64,000 nt of DNA from assembly GCA_003952965.2 (NCBI GenBank), contig CM025849.1, positions 5,367,947 to 5,431,946 of the forward strand, given 5' to 3'. The notes under the pieces were generated by a model. It was not told the DNA's origin, searched no databases, and saw only the letters and a program-made list of their open reading frames with translations. The DNA comes from Morella rubra (taxonomy: Eukaryota > Streptophyta > Magnoliopsida > Fagales > Myricaceae). The translations under genes were made by a program, and so were the position numbers. Below are positions 10,601 through 24,238 of the stretch, piece after piece (position 1 is the stretch's first letter; the number at the start of each line of letters is the position of its first letter).

Positions 10601-13600
10601 ACCTTCCTTTGATTGGAGATAACTGTCACTAAACCTTCATATAGTTTGGGATAAAATGAAATCGTCACATGTCATCCCATGTCCTAAATTTCTTCCACGT
10701 GATGCACACATGTTGGATGAAGCATAAATTTATTCATAAGTGGACCCTCAGAATAGGAAGGATCAGAGCTACTTTTTTTTTACAATCCAAGAACAGAGTA
10801 TTTTGCCTTTTTTCCACAAAACTATAAGTCCTATTGAGATTAAAACTATGTTTTCAAGCAACACATGGGAGAATTCATCAACTGCCACATGATCTGTGAC
10901 ACTTTTCACGGTACTGCAGACTACAAGGAGATTTTGTGACTGTTTTTGAAAGATGAAATAACATCTAATTATAAACTAACCATCTGTAAATAAACTCCCT
11001 ACATGTTATACATATATATACTGAAAACGCATTCACGGACGAGACCGGCTTTGCTTAAAGTAAATGAAGAAGCAAATAGCTAAGAAATATATAAGTTTCA
11101 ATTGTCTAGCTGCCACATAAATTTAGCAGGATTACAATTAGCTTTATAGATTTAATTGCCAAAACAGGGAGGTCGAAGTGTAGGCAAATGAACTACAAGT
11201 TAAAATTGAGTGACTAAAACCTTCCAATAAATATACAAAATGAATATATCACCTAGGCTACATGAGAGGAATGACTCTAGCTGGAACTTCATACTTGTGT
11301 GCACAAATTATATGATATAGCAAAAGTCCATGTTGGCCTCAGCAGAATACATGCACATGGAGGATTATGAACTATGCATAACTTAATTTCCAATGAACAG
11401 TCAGACAACCTAATTGCATTTATCTACATGAAGTACACATACCACCATGAAGAGTGCTTCTAATGCTTCAAGTGCAGCTACCCTCAAGGAGATTGGAGAT
11501 ATTGAATGATTCTTAGGGGTTTCAACTTGCAAACCACCAAGGTCATGCTGCTCCTCAAGATATGCAGTATCAGTACCATGTTTCCTTTTCCTACGGCCTG
11601 GCTGTAGCAGAGTTTCAGAAGAGGCCTTCGAGCTAACAATAGAAGATGAATGGCCAACCTTACTACTAATGGGATCCAAATCAATGTAAACATTGTTGAT
11701 AACATCCTGTGCAAGACACACAGCCACCCCTGTCCATAATATGTGACATCTAGGAATTAGATATAAAAATAGCCAGAGAGAGCTCCATTTTCAAATAAGA
11801 CGAAAAATGCCAGAAGATCCACACCAAACATTAGATGAAATAGACACATAAAAGAGGCCATCAAACCTTTTTTTTTTTTTTTTTTATAAGTAAAAAGAGG
11901 CCATCAAACTGACCATGAGATCAGAAGCAAACAGAATTATTGGATGAAGCTAATCACTCAATGTCGAAAAACTAAAATACTCACATCCTTATGGTAAGTA
12001 AGTGGTGGTAGAGGACAAGGTCATCCTTTCTGGGAGCTTCCCATTAATCGGGTAATGTCCATTGTTATTTTGGATGTTGATGGACTTCCATTGTGTATAC
12101 TAGATATTTTTGATTCATTACATCCCTATCCCTGATTGTGATACTAGGAATAAGCTTTAACATACAGCCAGTGCACTGAGTTATTCTTCTACATTTATTG
12201 CTTTTATTACCAGATGAAATTTTATTTACTTATCCAAAGAAAAATTTGGAACATTGCCACTAGGACACACAAGGCCATGCTACATACTCCAGGGGTCAGC
12301 ACTTCTGCTCTCTGAAATGTAGTGTCATGAGATAATTGTTGCCCGGAGTTGTTCCTTCTTCCTCCCAATCATTAGTTGCTCCTCCAGATTTATAGACTCC
12401 ATATCTCCTCTCTCCCTCTCTCTTAAGCATGGGATGTGAGAAATCTAAGACAAGTAATCAACATGTAATTCTCCTACCTACTCTATTGCTGAATAACTCT
12501 TCAAACTTATCTTAATAAATTTTCCCCAAAAGCAGTGGGACTATATTGCTAGATTCTGGCACTCCATAAGTAGAAAACATGCGTATTGGCTATATTTTTA
12601 TGGTAAAATAGATATAATGAACAGTAACAATAAAAAAGCCATGATGTTGAAAGACTTGACTTATAAACCACAACACATTACACGTTATTCATAGCAACAC
12701 AAACAGATAGACACAACAGCAAATAAAGATCCAAACAAAAATATCACCCTGAACAACAGGACCAAACAAAGAAAACATACATTACCCAATTAAATCGGCA
12801 ACGACACTTAAGACTCCACATCAGTGCTAGCCAACACAGCCAGCTCTACCATAAAAGTGACCAGGTCATTAAGAAAAAACTCGAATTCTATATACCTTGC
12901 ATACTTGAGCCACTAGCACTATTCTAAAGACTTTGATGGATTTCAAGAGCAAAATGTCGAAGAAAATCTAAGTCAGGATACTTATTTAGCTTTCCTCAAA
13001 TCTACAACAAGACATCTTGTAGTGCTGGGTAAGCAGAATAATTACAGGCTTGCTGACACTGATTAGCTGTGATTTATTAGTAAGCTACAGTGAAATTTTC
13101 TAGCCCTTAACAGTTTGAAGGTTTTGTCGTAAGTTTCAGGGAAGAAACGTATCTGATTGAAGTATTCCGGTGTCCTCTAACAATTTGCAGACAATAGAAG
13201 GCATGAGATATTAAAACTAGTCTGTCTCTCTATGAAGTATTGACACCAGGTCACATGAATGTTGGGTTTTCTTTACTTCTAGTTTCCCCAAGGAGTTGCC
13301 CTTTTTCTATTTGTTTCTAGATTAGTAACTTTTTGGAGACTTGAGGTTCTTTGGTAGGTCATCATGCCCTGTATTTCACTTCTTTTTTCTTCTCAAGCAC
13401 ATGTTGGTGTTCGGAGAGTTCATTTCCCAAGATGTTAAAGTATCTCATAGTATCTACATCCAATTCATAATTCAACTCCTTTCCTTCCAACTCATCAAAC
13501 CCGTATATGCATATTGGTATAAAATATATAAAAACTAACAATAACTGACCAGTTTTTATAGTTAAGAACTATGAAGATTAAACTTGGGGACTTGCATCTG

Positions 13601-16600
13601 TGCATAGAAGCTTCTCAGGAAATATATTGTCTAGCCATTATGCTGTTTGACAATGACAATACTCCTTGAAAAAGCAGAAAGATAAAGCATCTATTACGAT
13701 CTTGCTCCTCTAAGTACATGTTTATCCCTTGGCGTCAGTTGACTGATTGGTGTTTCTTGTGTAAAGGCGAGGGGGAGTCTGTGGATCATCTTTTTCTGCA
13801 TTGCTCGGTGGCTCGAGGGTTGTTGGTGTATTTTTTAGCATTATGAACCTTTCTTGGGTTATGCCAAGGAGGGTGATTGAGGTGATGAGGGGCTGGAAAA
13901 AAAAGTTCGACAACCCCCTTGCTTTGGCAGTGTGGAGGATGATTCCTCTTGGCTGTTTGGTGGATCTTGTGGAGGGAGAGGAACAACAGATGCTTCGATG
14001 ATTCTGAGCAGTCTTTGGATAGTTTAAGGGGTCTTGTTTTGCAGTCACTTTTTCTTTGGGCCAATGTGATGTTGGGGTTCTCCTTTTTCAGGTTTTCCGG
14101 ATTTTCTTAGCTTTCTTGCTTCCTTATGTTAGGGGTTTTCAGTATAGTCTTTTGTATTGTTGACTCTGTTGTTTTGTATCTTTGTTTTTCCTTTTAATAA
14201 GATTGGCTTACTTATCAAAAAATAAAAGTACATGTTTAAATTACTTCTATTTTGCCCTAAGCAAATGATTTACTATTAGCTACATATGGAATTTCAGAAT
14301 TTAATGAAGAAGAGCATCAAGTATCTCAAACACTGGCTCCTCTTCGGCAACATGAAAATTGCAAAGCTCTACACCAGGCCGCTTTACAGTAACATAGCAA
14401 AAGACAAAAACAAAGATTCTTCCAAGGAATTACTACCTACCAACACCCATGGATATCAGCAGTACTCGTAATATTGAGTAGACCTTTATCCGTAGTTCCG
14501 GCAATGCACATCTCTTGAGATATGATGTAATCAGGCGCACAATAGAAGCAGCATGTGGTAATAGCTGGCTGCAAAGGAAAGCAATGATATAGGGAGAAAG
14601 TGAATTTACAACGAGACAAGGATGAGAAACAGAGAAATTAGAAAAACATCTACAAAAATCTATGTATGGTGACAACAAGGATTCAAAGATCACCCCCCAA
14701 CTATCACTAGCTTAAAAAAGAGAGGAATGTTGTAAGGCTAGAAGAACCTTTTTCAAACTATCATTAGAAACTTTTCTAGCCATAGTCATATCGTGAAACC
14801 TCCATTAAGTCATGGTGACCTGATAAGTACATTTCTTGATCCATAGCCACAGAACATGATTCTGTAGCATTGAACTGGATGAAGAATTATGAGCTTAGAA
14901 TAATTCAGGCATGAAGCTCAAAGAGAAGTGATGGCCTCAAGAAAAAGGTACTTACAAAGCCAATTTACATAATAAGCTACATCTTTCCCCAAATTGAGAA
15001 GTGTAAAAACACATGTAAACAGACCTATAAAATACTGGAAAAACCTCTGTTTTACCTGCGTGTACCCTTAATAATTGCACTGAGCAGTTCCAAGCTACAC
15101 GAGTGCAAAACTGGAAGTTCTGCACATATTAGCTCTTGTTGCATGGAAGTCATGAAGGGCAACAAGGCCTGTGGCAGTGATCCATCGACTGCCAGCACTC
15201 TCTCAACAAGGACTAGTAACGATCGAACAGGAATGTTTACCTGCTAGCCAAAATATATGATAGATGTTTAGATATTGCATCCACAATTTTATAAATTGTA
15301 GAGAAAAAGCTTGGGACGCTTAAATATTATAAGAACTATGCCAACCAGATGCATTCCCATTTTTTGTGAAAGCATCTCAAAAGATGTAACCATCCAAGAC
15401 TACCTGCACAGGATATGAGCTCGTAAGCATTGTACAACAGGAGAGCATCAGCGTAGAGACACTGGACATCAGCAATCTCTCAGACCTCCTTGGGGAATCG
15501 TCTGATACTTCTCCTGAGAATGTATGACCTCCTAAGGAAGCTGGGGCATCCTTTCCTGGTGGAACTAATAATCTAGTAGCTTCATTACGTTTAGTTTCTG
15601 CAATATGTGCCAGTTATCACTCACAAGTCTTTAGACAAAAACCAGAAGAACCAAGATTGCATTCAAATCTACCTTCTTCTAGACCTTGGAAGACATCATT
15701 CAGATGGCCATTAAGCAAAAATAAGATCTTCTGTATCATCAAGGACCAGCTATCCTCATCTCCTCTCGATTTTGGCAGTAATGCTAGGCAATGAGCGAGC
15801 TTCTGATTGTTGAACACCAAATAGAAATGCCTCAGAACAAGTTCACACAAATCTCTGAGTGTGCTTGTTCAGTCATATAACAGATGCGGTTTATACCAAG
15901 CAAAAAGGTTACCTTCAGCATATCAGCACTGCATTTTCCAGACAAAAGTTTTGAAGCAACAGCAGCTTCAGCCTGCAAAAAGTATTTGGTACCCATCACT
16001 TTGTAAATTCATCAGCAGGCCAAATCGAAGGGTTCTGTGATGGGTGAGCAGTTGAGTAAAAAGAAAAAATATTACAAACATAAGCCACAATGAAAATAAA
16101 TTAAATGAGGTTTATCTTCACCATGTCAGCAAAATGAAGATGATAAATACACTATTCTTCCAATCATCCCCAATTCTATGGTATATGATTTTAAAATAAG
16201 GTGCCACCGGTTTAGCTATTGTCATAGATTCTACAACACTGAATCTAACACGCAACAAATAAGAGATTAGTTAAATTGGATGAAAGAACCACCATAGATA
16301 AAGAGAAACCATATGACTGACAATGCCCGACACGTGGTGCTATATTTTTAATAAAGTATGACTCATTGGAAATCAACTCAGGCATTAGTGTCAAATATTG
16401 TATCATACTAGTCTTGACTCTTGATTAAGTTATATTCATACTGTATACGACATCATATCTTTACTACAAATACACTTGAATATCTTTTTCAACATCATAA
16501 GGTGATTATTTATCATATGTTCCATAGAGAATTTACTTGGAAATATAATTCATGGAAAAGTTATACAATCACTTGAATGAAAATCAAGAACCAAATATAA

Positions 16601-19600
16601 ATTACTTTGTAAAACAATGAAAATTAGCATTTCTTTTCACATAAAAATTGGGGTTTATCATTTGCATACATATATTTCTGACTTAAAATTCAATTGCAAA
16701 ATGAAGTGCATACAAAGCCCTTACAATTTACATGCAGAGATGAACCTCGCATTTATTTCATTTATAGACAATGTAATTCGAAAAATTAACTTTTAGAATT
16801 GGTGTTGCTGTTCAATCCATACTCAAAAATTCAACTACCCAACTTACAATTACCAAACAAATCTCGAAGTAAACGTGTGGGGGATGTACTGCCATGGGTT
16901 TTGCCCGTACAATAGTGATACTCACAATAAGAAATGTTGCGACAAAGGATAAAAGACTTACACTATCATAATGACGGTGTACCGAAGATGGAAAGCAAGT
17001 AATAATAGTGCATAGCAACTGAACTGCTCCTTCCTGCATGCACCAGGATTCTGATGATAAATAAAACTTGACCATAGAAAACTAGGACACATGATGAGTT
17101 ATAAGAATATCACTGACAGATAAAGGTAATATCTTCATGCAGGCTGGTACAAGAAGTTTGTACAAAGCAATTTACTCACATATGCAGATACAAAGCAATG
17201 ATTCTAAGTCAAAAATGCATATCTGATCCTAGCAGATCTTAAGAAAGAGGCTCATGCTTTTAATTTTGCGTGTTTACCTTGGTGCCAGTAGATATGAAGT
17301 TAAGTAGATGCTACTTACACTTACAGCCTCCGAACTATCATCATTTAACAGCTTTAAAACTGGTTGAATGACTTTCCCAGCATGGGAAGTCCCATCTTTC
17401 TTTTGATTTGGAAATCCACCCAACCTAATCCAGGGAAGAAAGAAAGGTGGGGAAAAAAAGCTCCTTAAGTTATCAAACTCACAGCATCACTTATAGGTAC
17501 AAGCAACAAGTATGATGGACTGAAATCCAATTCAGAATAAATACTTTCATAAAATTAAACTAGATGCAACAAAGTTCAAAATAGAAGCCATGCAGCGACA
17601 ATATGCCAACAGTCTTTAGAAGCTATAGGTCGCTACCAGCTGTTTAAACAAAGAGAAATGCACACTAATGGAAGTTAAAAAAACTGGGGAAACACATAAG
17701 CCATTACCTTCAATTAGAAATGTAATATCTATACATACGTGTATATGTATATTTATAGAGGGCAAAAAACAAAGGAGATCTCACCTTGTGAACATATCTG
17801 ATAGTGAAGCACAAGTAGCCACCTTCACAAAAAGAGAATCTGCTGGTGACTGTTTAGAACAGAGGACACGGCAGCTATGTTAATACAAGTATGAAGTTTT
17901 AACTTTAAGCTTCAGAATAGAAAAGATATTTTGGAAAATTAAGAGACAAAATTACAATCTTTAACAGCAAGGTTCTCATTATATTGTTACTCCAGAAAAG
18001 AAGGAACCAACCCATCCATATCAACATGCAAGCACAAGTTTATTTCCATACCATGTATAACATATCACACAAGTTCTCCACCTACGCAGAATAGAAGCAG
18101 AAATGTGGTAAAGCAATTGTCCTAGAATTTTTTGCTCAAGAAGACTAAACTCATTTAGGTGGCTTAGATAGATGAGATATGCAAATTCAGTCACAAGAAT
18201 GGTTTCTTCTATAACACACAAAGTACAATAGAAAAGTGACAAGTGTAACATCTACTTAATGATCCTGGAATACAATCTATGGTGTCAAACATTCACGTAT
18301 GCGGTTTAGAGAGAAAAAACAAACACATTCGTGTATGCCATACAAGCACGTCATCAGTCTATAGACTTCACAATACTTCATCAGCCTTGGAGAATCTGAA
18401 TGACAAGGGGAGGCAATAATATATTATATTGATTAACTAATAACAATAATGAGGTCAGCATACTTTTTTTATATTTAATACTTACAGTAACCTTGAATGG
18501 CTATCAAACTTTAATATAACAGAATACAATTCAAAATAAGACTATTCCATACCTGAATAAACGGCAGAAGCTTGTGGAACCAAAGAGTGTATGAAGCCAA
18601 GAAACGATCAGAACTGCATTCTTGACAAGTCACCCCCAGTAAGCAGATTCCTGCCCAGCATTTATCTGGCTAGAACAGCACCGTTTGATCAAGTAAATAT
18701 CTGAGGAAGATCTAGTATTCTAGTAAAATGAAAAGATAAAAGTTATCTTTCTTTTCCCTTTAACATAGTGTAAGCTATTCCTATAGGCATAAATTTTGAA
18801 AAATAAAATTCAAGCCACAACATAATTTCTTCCATGCTCTGTCCACTGTGATTGTTCCCATGTCCTCCATTCACCTTAAAATGTAGCCACATCAGCATTG
18901 ATTAAAGATTGAGAATCCACTATCAGTTGAATCCTAATCTATCCATCAAGAGCACTGCACTTATGAAAATAATTAATGCAATTTACATCTCTATTTCCTT
19001 TCTTTCACCCTGAAAATTCTCAGAATCTCACACTGCTCAAAGGAAGTATCAATTGTATAAAAAGGCCAAATTTGGAAGTCATTTCAGCACATATGATGGA
19101 GGAATAGCTAAAGTTTAGCCAGCCAAAATACAAAAAGGAGATAATTTGAAGAGCAGATGGATGCCCCAAGGAGATCAATCCCTCCTATGCATTCTACACG
19201 CCAGCTGAAGTATAAATGTACCCCCCTGAAGGAGGACGTCAAAGTAAATTGGAGCCCAAACTGCCAGAACCAGCATAGTTTCATATACTTTCCGCACCAA
19301 AAATCAATGTAATGCCAGCACTCAGAGATCCGTTTCTGTTGCATCCCCATTTACAAAACCGTAGTAAAAAAACAGAACTTCTAAAAGAACGAAATTGACC
19401 TCCCAGAAGGAGGAAACATTTAAAGATACCCAGAATCAATTAGTTGCACCTTAATTGCTCAAGTCGAAAAAACGAAAATCATATAACCAATACTACTTAG
19501 TAACAAAAATTGAACCATTACATGCAAGACAAAAAAAAAAGATTCTGAAGGAATATTTCTTTAGCTTATTCACATTGTTCTGGACAACGAAATATAACCA

Positions 19601-20016
19601 AGGCATTGACCTTGAATTTCACATCAAGGTAATGAAACAAAATAAAATACAAAATAAAAGTCCATTTCAATTAACGGCCAAAAAAGAACTGAACACAAAA
19701 AAAAAAAAATGAATGAGATTGTAAATAGAAGTTTATTGATGAATACCATATTGTGAGAGACGAGTAAAAGCAAGCGCTCGACCCAGGAATCGACCGCGGA
19801 TTTCCAGTTCCCTATTTTACTTTGGTCCGCAGATTCTTCGACTGAGGACTCGGAGAGGAGACCGTGCGTCTTGATCATCGAAACGACGGTGGAGATGCCC
19901 GCGGGGTTTCCAAACGGATTCGTATCGTCAGGTAAGTGCTCTTTGAGGAGCATTCGGAGCAGGCGCGGCTTCAGACCGACATCGTACATGTTCTTGAAGT
20001 GATTGAAGGCTGCCAT
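7681..20016 (-). CDS. PELP1: PELP1/RIX1-like pre-rRNA processing protein (13 exons)
   Basis: Product resembles plant proline-, glutamate- and leucine-rich protein 1, the homologue of yeast Rix1/Ipi2, a nucleolar scaffold for 60S pre-ribosome maturation and ITS2 processing. Coding exons on the minus strand: 19747-20016, 18553-18669, 17785-17849, 17325-17424, 16962-17033, 15913-15972, 15673-15802, 15404-15597, 15056-15240, 14441-14568, 11443-11729, 9000-9234, 7681-8499. All have GT/AG borders and compatible phases. The N-terminus ([30 protein letters not shown]) and the block [20 protein letters not shown] fit the RIX1 N-terminal helical-repeat region. The tail is acidic and ends [18 protein letters not shown]. 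About 887 residues, close to the family length. The last exon changes frame between 7868 and 7990, either a frameshift or a 61-nt intron (7930-7990). The start is the first ATG of the conserved N-terminus. Confidence 0.85.
11850..11909 (-). mobile_element. Extremely truncated LINE insertion with 17-bp target duplication
   Basis: The 17-mer AAAAGAGGCCATCAAAC occurs at 11850-11866 and again at 11893-11909. Between them lie 26 bases: C, 18 T, then ATAAGTA and A. Read on the minus strand this is TTACTTAT followed by poly(A), matching the 3' end of the LINE copy at 13725-14225 (TTACTTATC plus A-run). It lies in intron 10 of the PELP1-like gene. I infer a target-primed reverse transcription event that aborted after only a few bases of element sequence. 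Confidence 0.75.
13725..14225 (+). mobile_element. 5'-truncated L1-type LINE in a PELP1 intron
   Basis: This 501-bp insertion is flanked by the perfect 13-bp duplication AAGTACATGTTTA (13712-13724 and 14226-14238). In plus-strand frames it encodes the C-terminal zf-RVT region of plant L1 reverse transcriptases, with [39 protein letters not shown] and [19 protein letters not shown] in a broken frame. It ends in an A-rich tail (CTTATCAAAAAATAAA). It is antisense to the host gene and sits in intron 10. The element is dead: it is 5'-truncated and frame-disrupted. Confidence 0.85.
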
Positions 20017-20019
20017 TGG

Positions 20020-22224
20020 GATCGAATCTAAGCTCGAGCTCTGATATTCCGAGATGAATAGTAGGGTTTAAAGGGTTTTCCGTTAAACCCTAGATTTGGT
20101 AGCCGTTGTTAGTTTTAGATCATTGAGACATCTTCTGAATCTCCAGTCTCCACTTCTCCAGGTAGGACAGAGTATCTACGGTGTCGTATTGGAAATCATT
20201 TAGAGAATTTTCACTGTATAATTTTTTCCTATACATCGAAATAATGCTCTTTTCTCAATGAAATATTAAGAAAATACATCAATCATTTAATGTATTAAGT
20301 TCCAGAAAAAATTCGAAAAATATATTTTCGCTGTTTCATATATATATAATTTACAAATGATATATCAGTATATATAATTGGATAAGTGCGAATGGATATT
20401 GCTTAATCGAAGGCTATATAAATTTGATAACATAGAAAAATTTTATTTTCAAAAGCAAAGGACTTCTGAAAGAAAAAAGAACAGAAATGAACAAATGGGC
20501 CTTTTTTTTCCAAGCCCGATATGTTATGAAGGCCCAAAAAGGTTAATAAATGGGTTCTTTCTTGGTCTCTAGACCCAAAAAAGAGCCTTAAGTTGTATTG
20601 TGGCCCAACTCCCAATATGCTTGGTGGGGCCTGGGGTCAAGCATTTCTTCCAAACCTGCGTGTGGCGATCCAGAAACCCGGCAAACCAACCGACAGAACT
20701 GATCAGCAGCTTGAGTGGGCCCTTGGTTTCCAAACCAACCCGATTCTATTCGCAATTTCGCACTCTTTTTTCTCTTCTCCTGAGTGGTTACATAAGATGA
20801 CCGATCCAAAATCATTTTGAGGATTGAATATATTTTTTCGTCTCAAACTATTGAAGTTTTGACATTCTACGTTTCAAATTATCTATTTATCATTTTTTTA
20901 TCTCTAAATTACTTTGAAAGTAAAATTGACAATTGACTAAATCAAATTAGTAATTTACGTCCAAACTAACTGTGAATGATACAAAGTATCAACAATTGTT
21001 AGTTGAGAAGTAAAATGCAAAGTGTCCAAACTTCAATAATGGAGGAGTAAAACTAATATTTTTCCCTAAGTATATTTATAAAATATGGTTTTATCATATT
21101 TCAGCTTTTCCACCCAAAGAAAGCTTTTGCAATTGCCATTGTTAGTCACCGGATTTGATGATGTCCATGATCATTACCCTTGGGTGGTTAGGTTAGGTTA
21201 AAACTTTTTGACCTAAAAGAGCGAAAGAGAGAATAATAATGCATGGTCGGGCTTTTTTTCTTTGGAGCATGCTCTCTTTGGTTTTATGATCTTCTCTTTA
21301 ATCTTTTTGACATTGAAAGAAGCAATAGAAATCATGCCATGGCCTACACGCCCGCCCGTAACTCTCGGTCTCAAAGCTTTTCCTTCTTTTATCATTGCTT
21401 CTGTTTTAACCACCAATGTCCTTAACCAACCCGCTCCTCTATTTTCTCTGATATAATCTTTTTGTCCTTCAAACCCGTAAATACAAAACCTAGAAAAGAC
21501 GAAAACAGTAACCAGAGAGTAAAGAGCATGGGATGAACACTGCAGTGAACTAACGAAAGAAAAAGCAGAAAGAACGATCCGAGTTGCAATTTTCCATACT
21601 AGCTTAGTAGTTAGAGACCTGTAGCCAAATAGTGCTTGCCAGTTAATTAATAAATTGGTCCAAAAAAAGGATAAATCGAGATGTACAGGGGACGGTTTAG
21701 TGGTTTCACTTTGTTTCAGATTCTGGGATATTGAATGGAGAGGACGAAAGTGGCCAAGAAACTTCTATGCGTTACCCAAGATCCTTGGTTCAGAAACAAG
21801 GTCAACCGTCAGACCATGACTCAGTTAGTGCTCCCAAACCATGCAAAATGATTAAGGACCTCCTGTATATTACTCCTCTAACTAATAAAAGACAGATTTT
21901 TAATGAGGAATTGCGTGGCCAAATTTGAAACTACAAGAACAATTCATACTAATCAAGTTTAACGAGGACGGTCAAATATGATAAATATCCAATATAAAGT
22001 GATTTCTTGGTTTATATCTCTATGTCTTCCCACTATGAAAAGAAACATGCATACTCATTTGTAGAAACAAAGGACAATGAGTAAAAAGAACATGGAATAT
22101 GGCCCACTCCACCGCAAGTCATGCCTTAATTGAACCCTTCCGGTCAACATATTGCTCTTCCAACTTACAAATTAAATGCTTCTGCATTTGGGACCCTTTG
22201 CTGCAGGCTTCCTCTCCGGCTTTA
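20020..22224. other. Divergent intergenic region between the PELP1-like and TBL genes
   Basis: Holds the promoter and leader of the minus-strand PELP1-like gene (leader-like AAACCCTAGATTTGG read from about 20100 on minus) and the upstream region of the TBL gene. Between 20820 and 21070 there is a low-complexity repeat-like stretch. ORFs here lack recognisable domains. No specific promoter element is claimed. Confidence 0.5.
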
Positions 22225-24238
22225 ATGGCTAAACCAAAACTCCAACTCCTCCTCTTGTTCTTCTTCCTCAGTATCTTGCAGTGCTTCTTTCGTTGTGAAT
22301 CGTCATCTCAGCTTGACCTAGAGGACGAGCCGTGGCTTGATGAGGAAGATGACGAAGTAGTCATGGTGCAAAGTCATCATGACTCACGAACGAGATGTGA
22401 CTTTTCCATTGGCAAATGGGTTTATGATCAATCTTATCCTCTCTACGACTCAAACTGCCCATATCTTAGTGCAGCTGTTACTTGTCAGAAAAATGGACGG
22501 CCGGACTCTGACTACGAGAAGTGGAAATGGAAGCCCCAAGGCTGTTCTGTTCCAAGGTACATGCAAAATATTTGTTAGTTATCAGTGTGCAAGACCATAT
22601 AGGTGAATAATAAGGGTGCATTCATTTTGTGACAACTATCCAAAATTAAGGATTGTTGAAGTTCTTTGAAATCACTAATAGTTTAATTCTGGTAAGTATA
22701 CAAGCAGTATGACATTTCTATGCAACCCTTTTACAATCCATACCGAGAGGACCAGTTATTGATTAGCTAATATGTTTTACCTTATGCCAAAAAAAAAAAA
22801 AAAAGGCGTGGAAAATGGCTGCGATTGCTAAAAGACAGATTATTACTAGTGTTAAAGCTCTGCCTCCTTCGTGCAGGTTTGATGCGTTGGATTTTCTTGG
22901 AAGGATGAGAAGGAAAAGGATAATGCTGGTAGGTGATTCTATAATGAGAAATCAATGGGAATCTCTTGTCTGCTTAGTGCAAGGAGTTATTCCAACTGCT
23001 CGAAAGAGGGTGACCTACAGTGGTCCTTCCATGGCCTTCCATGCTATGGTAATTGAGATATTAATTGTCTGAGACAGTACAACTAAGCCTAGAGTACGCC
23101 TTTGTTGCGGAAAGTACACCTTTATTAGGTATAAGTTCACCTCAAACTAACATAATGACCATGTATCAATGCAGGATTTTGAGACATCAATTGAGTTTTC
23201 GTGGGCACCACTCCTGGTGGAGTTGAGGAAAGGACCTGAAAACAAGAGAGTCTTGCATTTAGATTTGATCGAAGAGAATGCAAAGTATTGGAGAGGGGTT
23301 GATATTCTTGTGTTCGATTCAGCTCACTGGTGGACTCATTCTGACAAATGGAGCTCGTAAGACAATCTTTACAATATTCTTTCCCGGCCTTACTCCACAA
23401 AATTCTTTGTCCATCTGTTCCATTCATGCATGTGTGGGTTTAGTTAGTGGGGCTTCAAGAGGAAATAAGGACATAAAGAAATTGCATTTTATATCCTTTT
23501 GTTGTATATGCAAAATGTTGGCCCAACTTAACTTGTTTTTCTTCTTTTCTTTAGTTTTTTCTTTGGCTCCTTTATTTGCACAGTAATCCAATCGATTCAT
23601 TTTCCCGTCTGCCTAAGGATTTTTGAATTTGACTGGATATGGTAAATAATTTTAGGTGGGACTATTTCATGGAGGGAAGTAGTCTATTAAGAAGTATGAA
23701 TCCAATGGTTGCGTATGAGAAAGGACTCACAACATGGGCTAAATGGGTAGATCTAAATCTTGATCCTAGCAAAACCCGAGTCATTTTCAGAAGCATGTCA
23801 CCCAGACATAACAGGTACAATGGAACTTCTAATGGAAATTTTCTTGAATTTCTTTCCTTCATTTTTCCCAGAAGTAATTTTGATTTGACATCTTTTGTTT
23901 TTTTGTTTTGTTTTTGGTTCTGCTTTATTGGCAGAGAAAATGGATGGAAATGCTATAACCAAAAGCAGCCTCTTGCTTTCTTTAGCCACCAACATGTTCC
24001 TGAATCATTGCTGGTGTTACAAGGGGTGTTAAGAAGGATGAGATTTCCAGTATATCTGCAAGATATAACGACTATGACAGCTCTTCGAAGAGATGCGCAT
24101 CCTTCTGTCTACAGAAGAGCAATGGCCCAAGAAGAGAAGCAGCATCTAAAGGACTTTTCCTCCGACTGCAGCCATTGGTGCCTCCCTGGGGTGCCTGATA
24201 TCTGGAATGAGATGTTGAGTGCCTTGCTCAAACAATGA
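22225..24238 (+). CDS. TBL36: Trichome birefringence-like (TBL36-type) O-acetyltransferase, 5 exons
   Basis: TBL proteins are Golgi type II membrane enzymes that transfer acetyl groups to wall polysaccharides such as xylan or mannan. Exons: 22225-22556, 22877-23048, 23175-23356, 23656-23814, 23935-24238, all GT/AG with consistent phases, giving 382 residues. Residues 6-23 form a hydrophobic signal anchor, followed by an acidic stem (DLEDEPWLDEEDDE). The TBL domain starts at RCDFSIGKWVYD (about 57). The catalytic GDS motif is in LVGDSIMRNQWESL (130-132), and the DxxH motif is D359-H362 in DCSHWCLPGVPD, so both catalytic signatures are intact. I chose the ATG at 22225 because it precedes the signal anchor directly. 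An in-frame ATG at 22099 would add 42 residues and is less likely. The family is certain; member number 36 is by recollection only. Confidence 0.9.

Noticed and set aside
11893..11909. Second copy of a 17-mer read as a simple tandem duplication
   Set aside because: The intervening T-run with a LINE-type 3' end explains it better as a target-site duplication.
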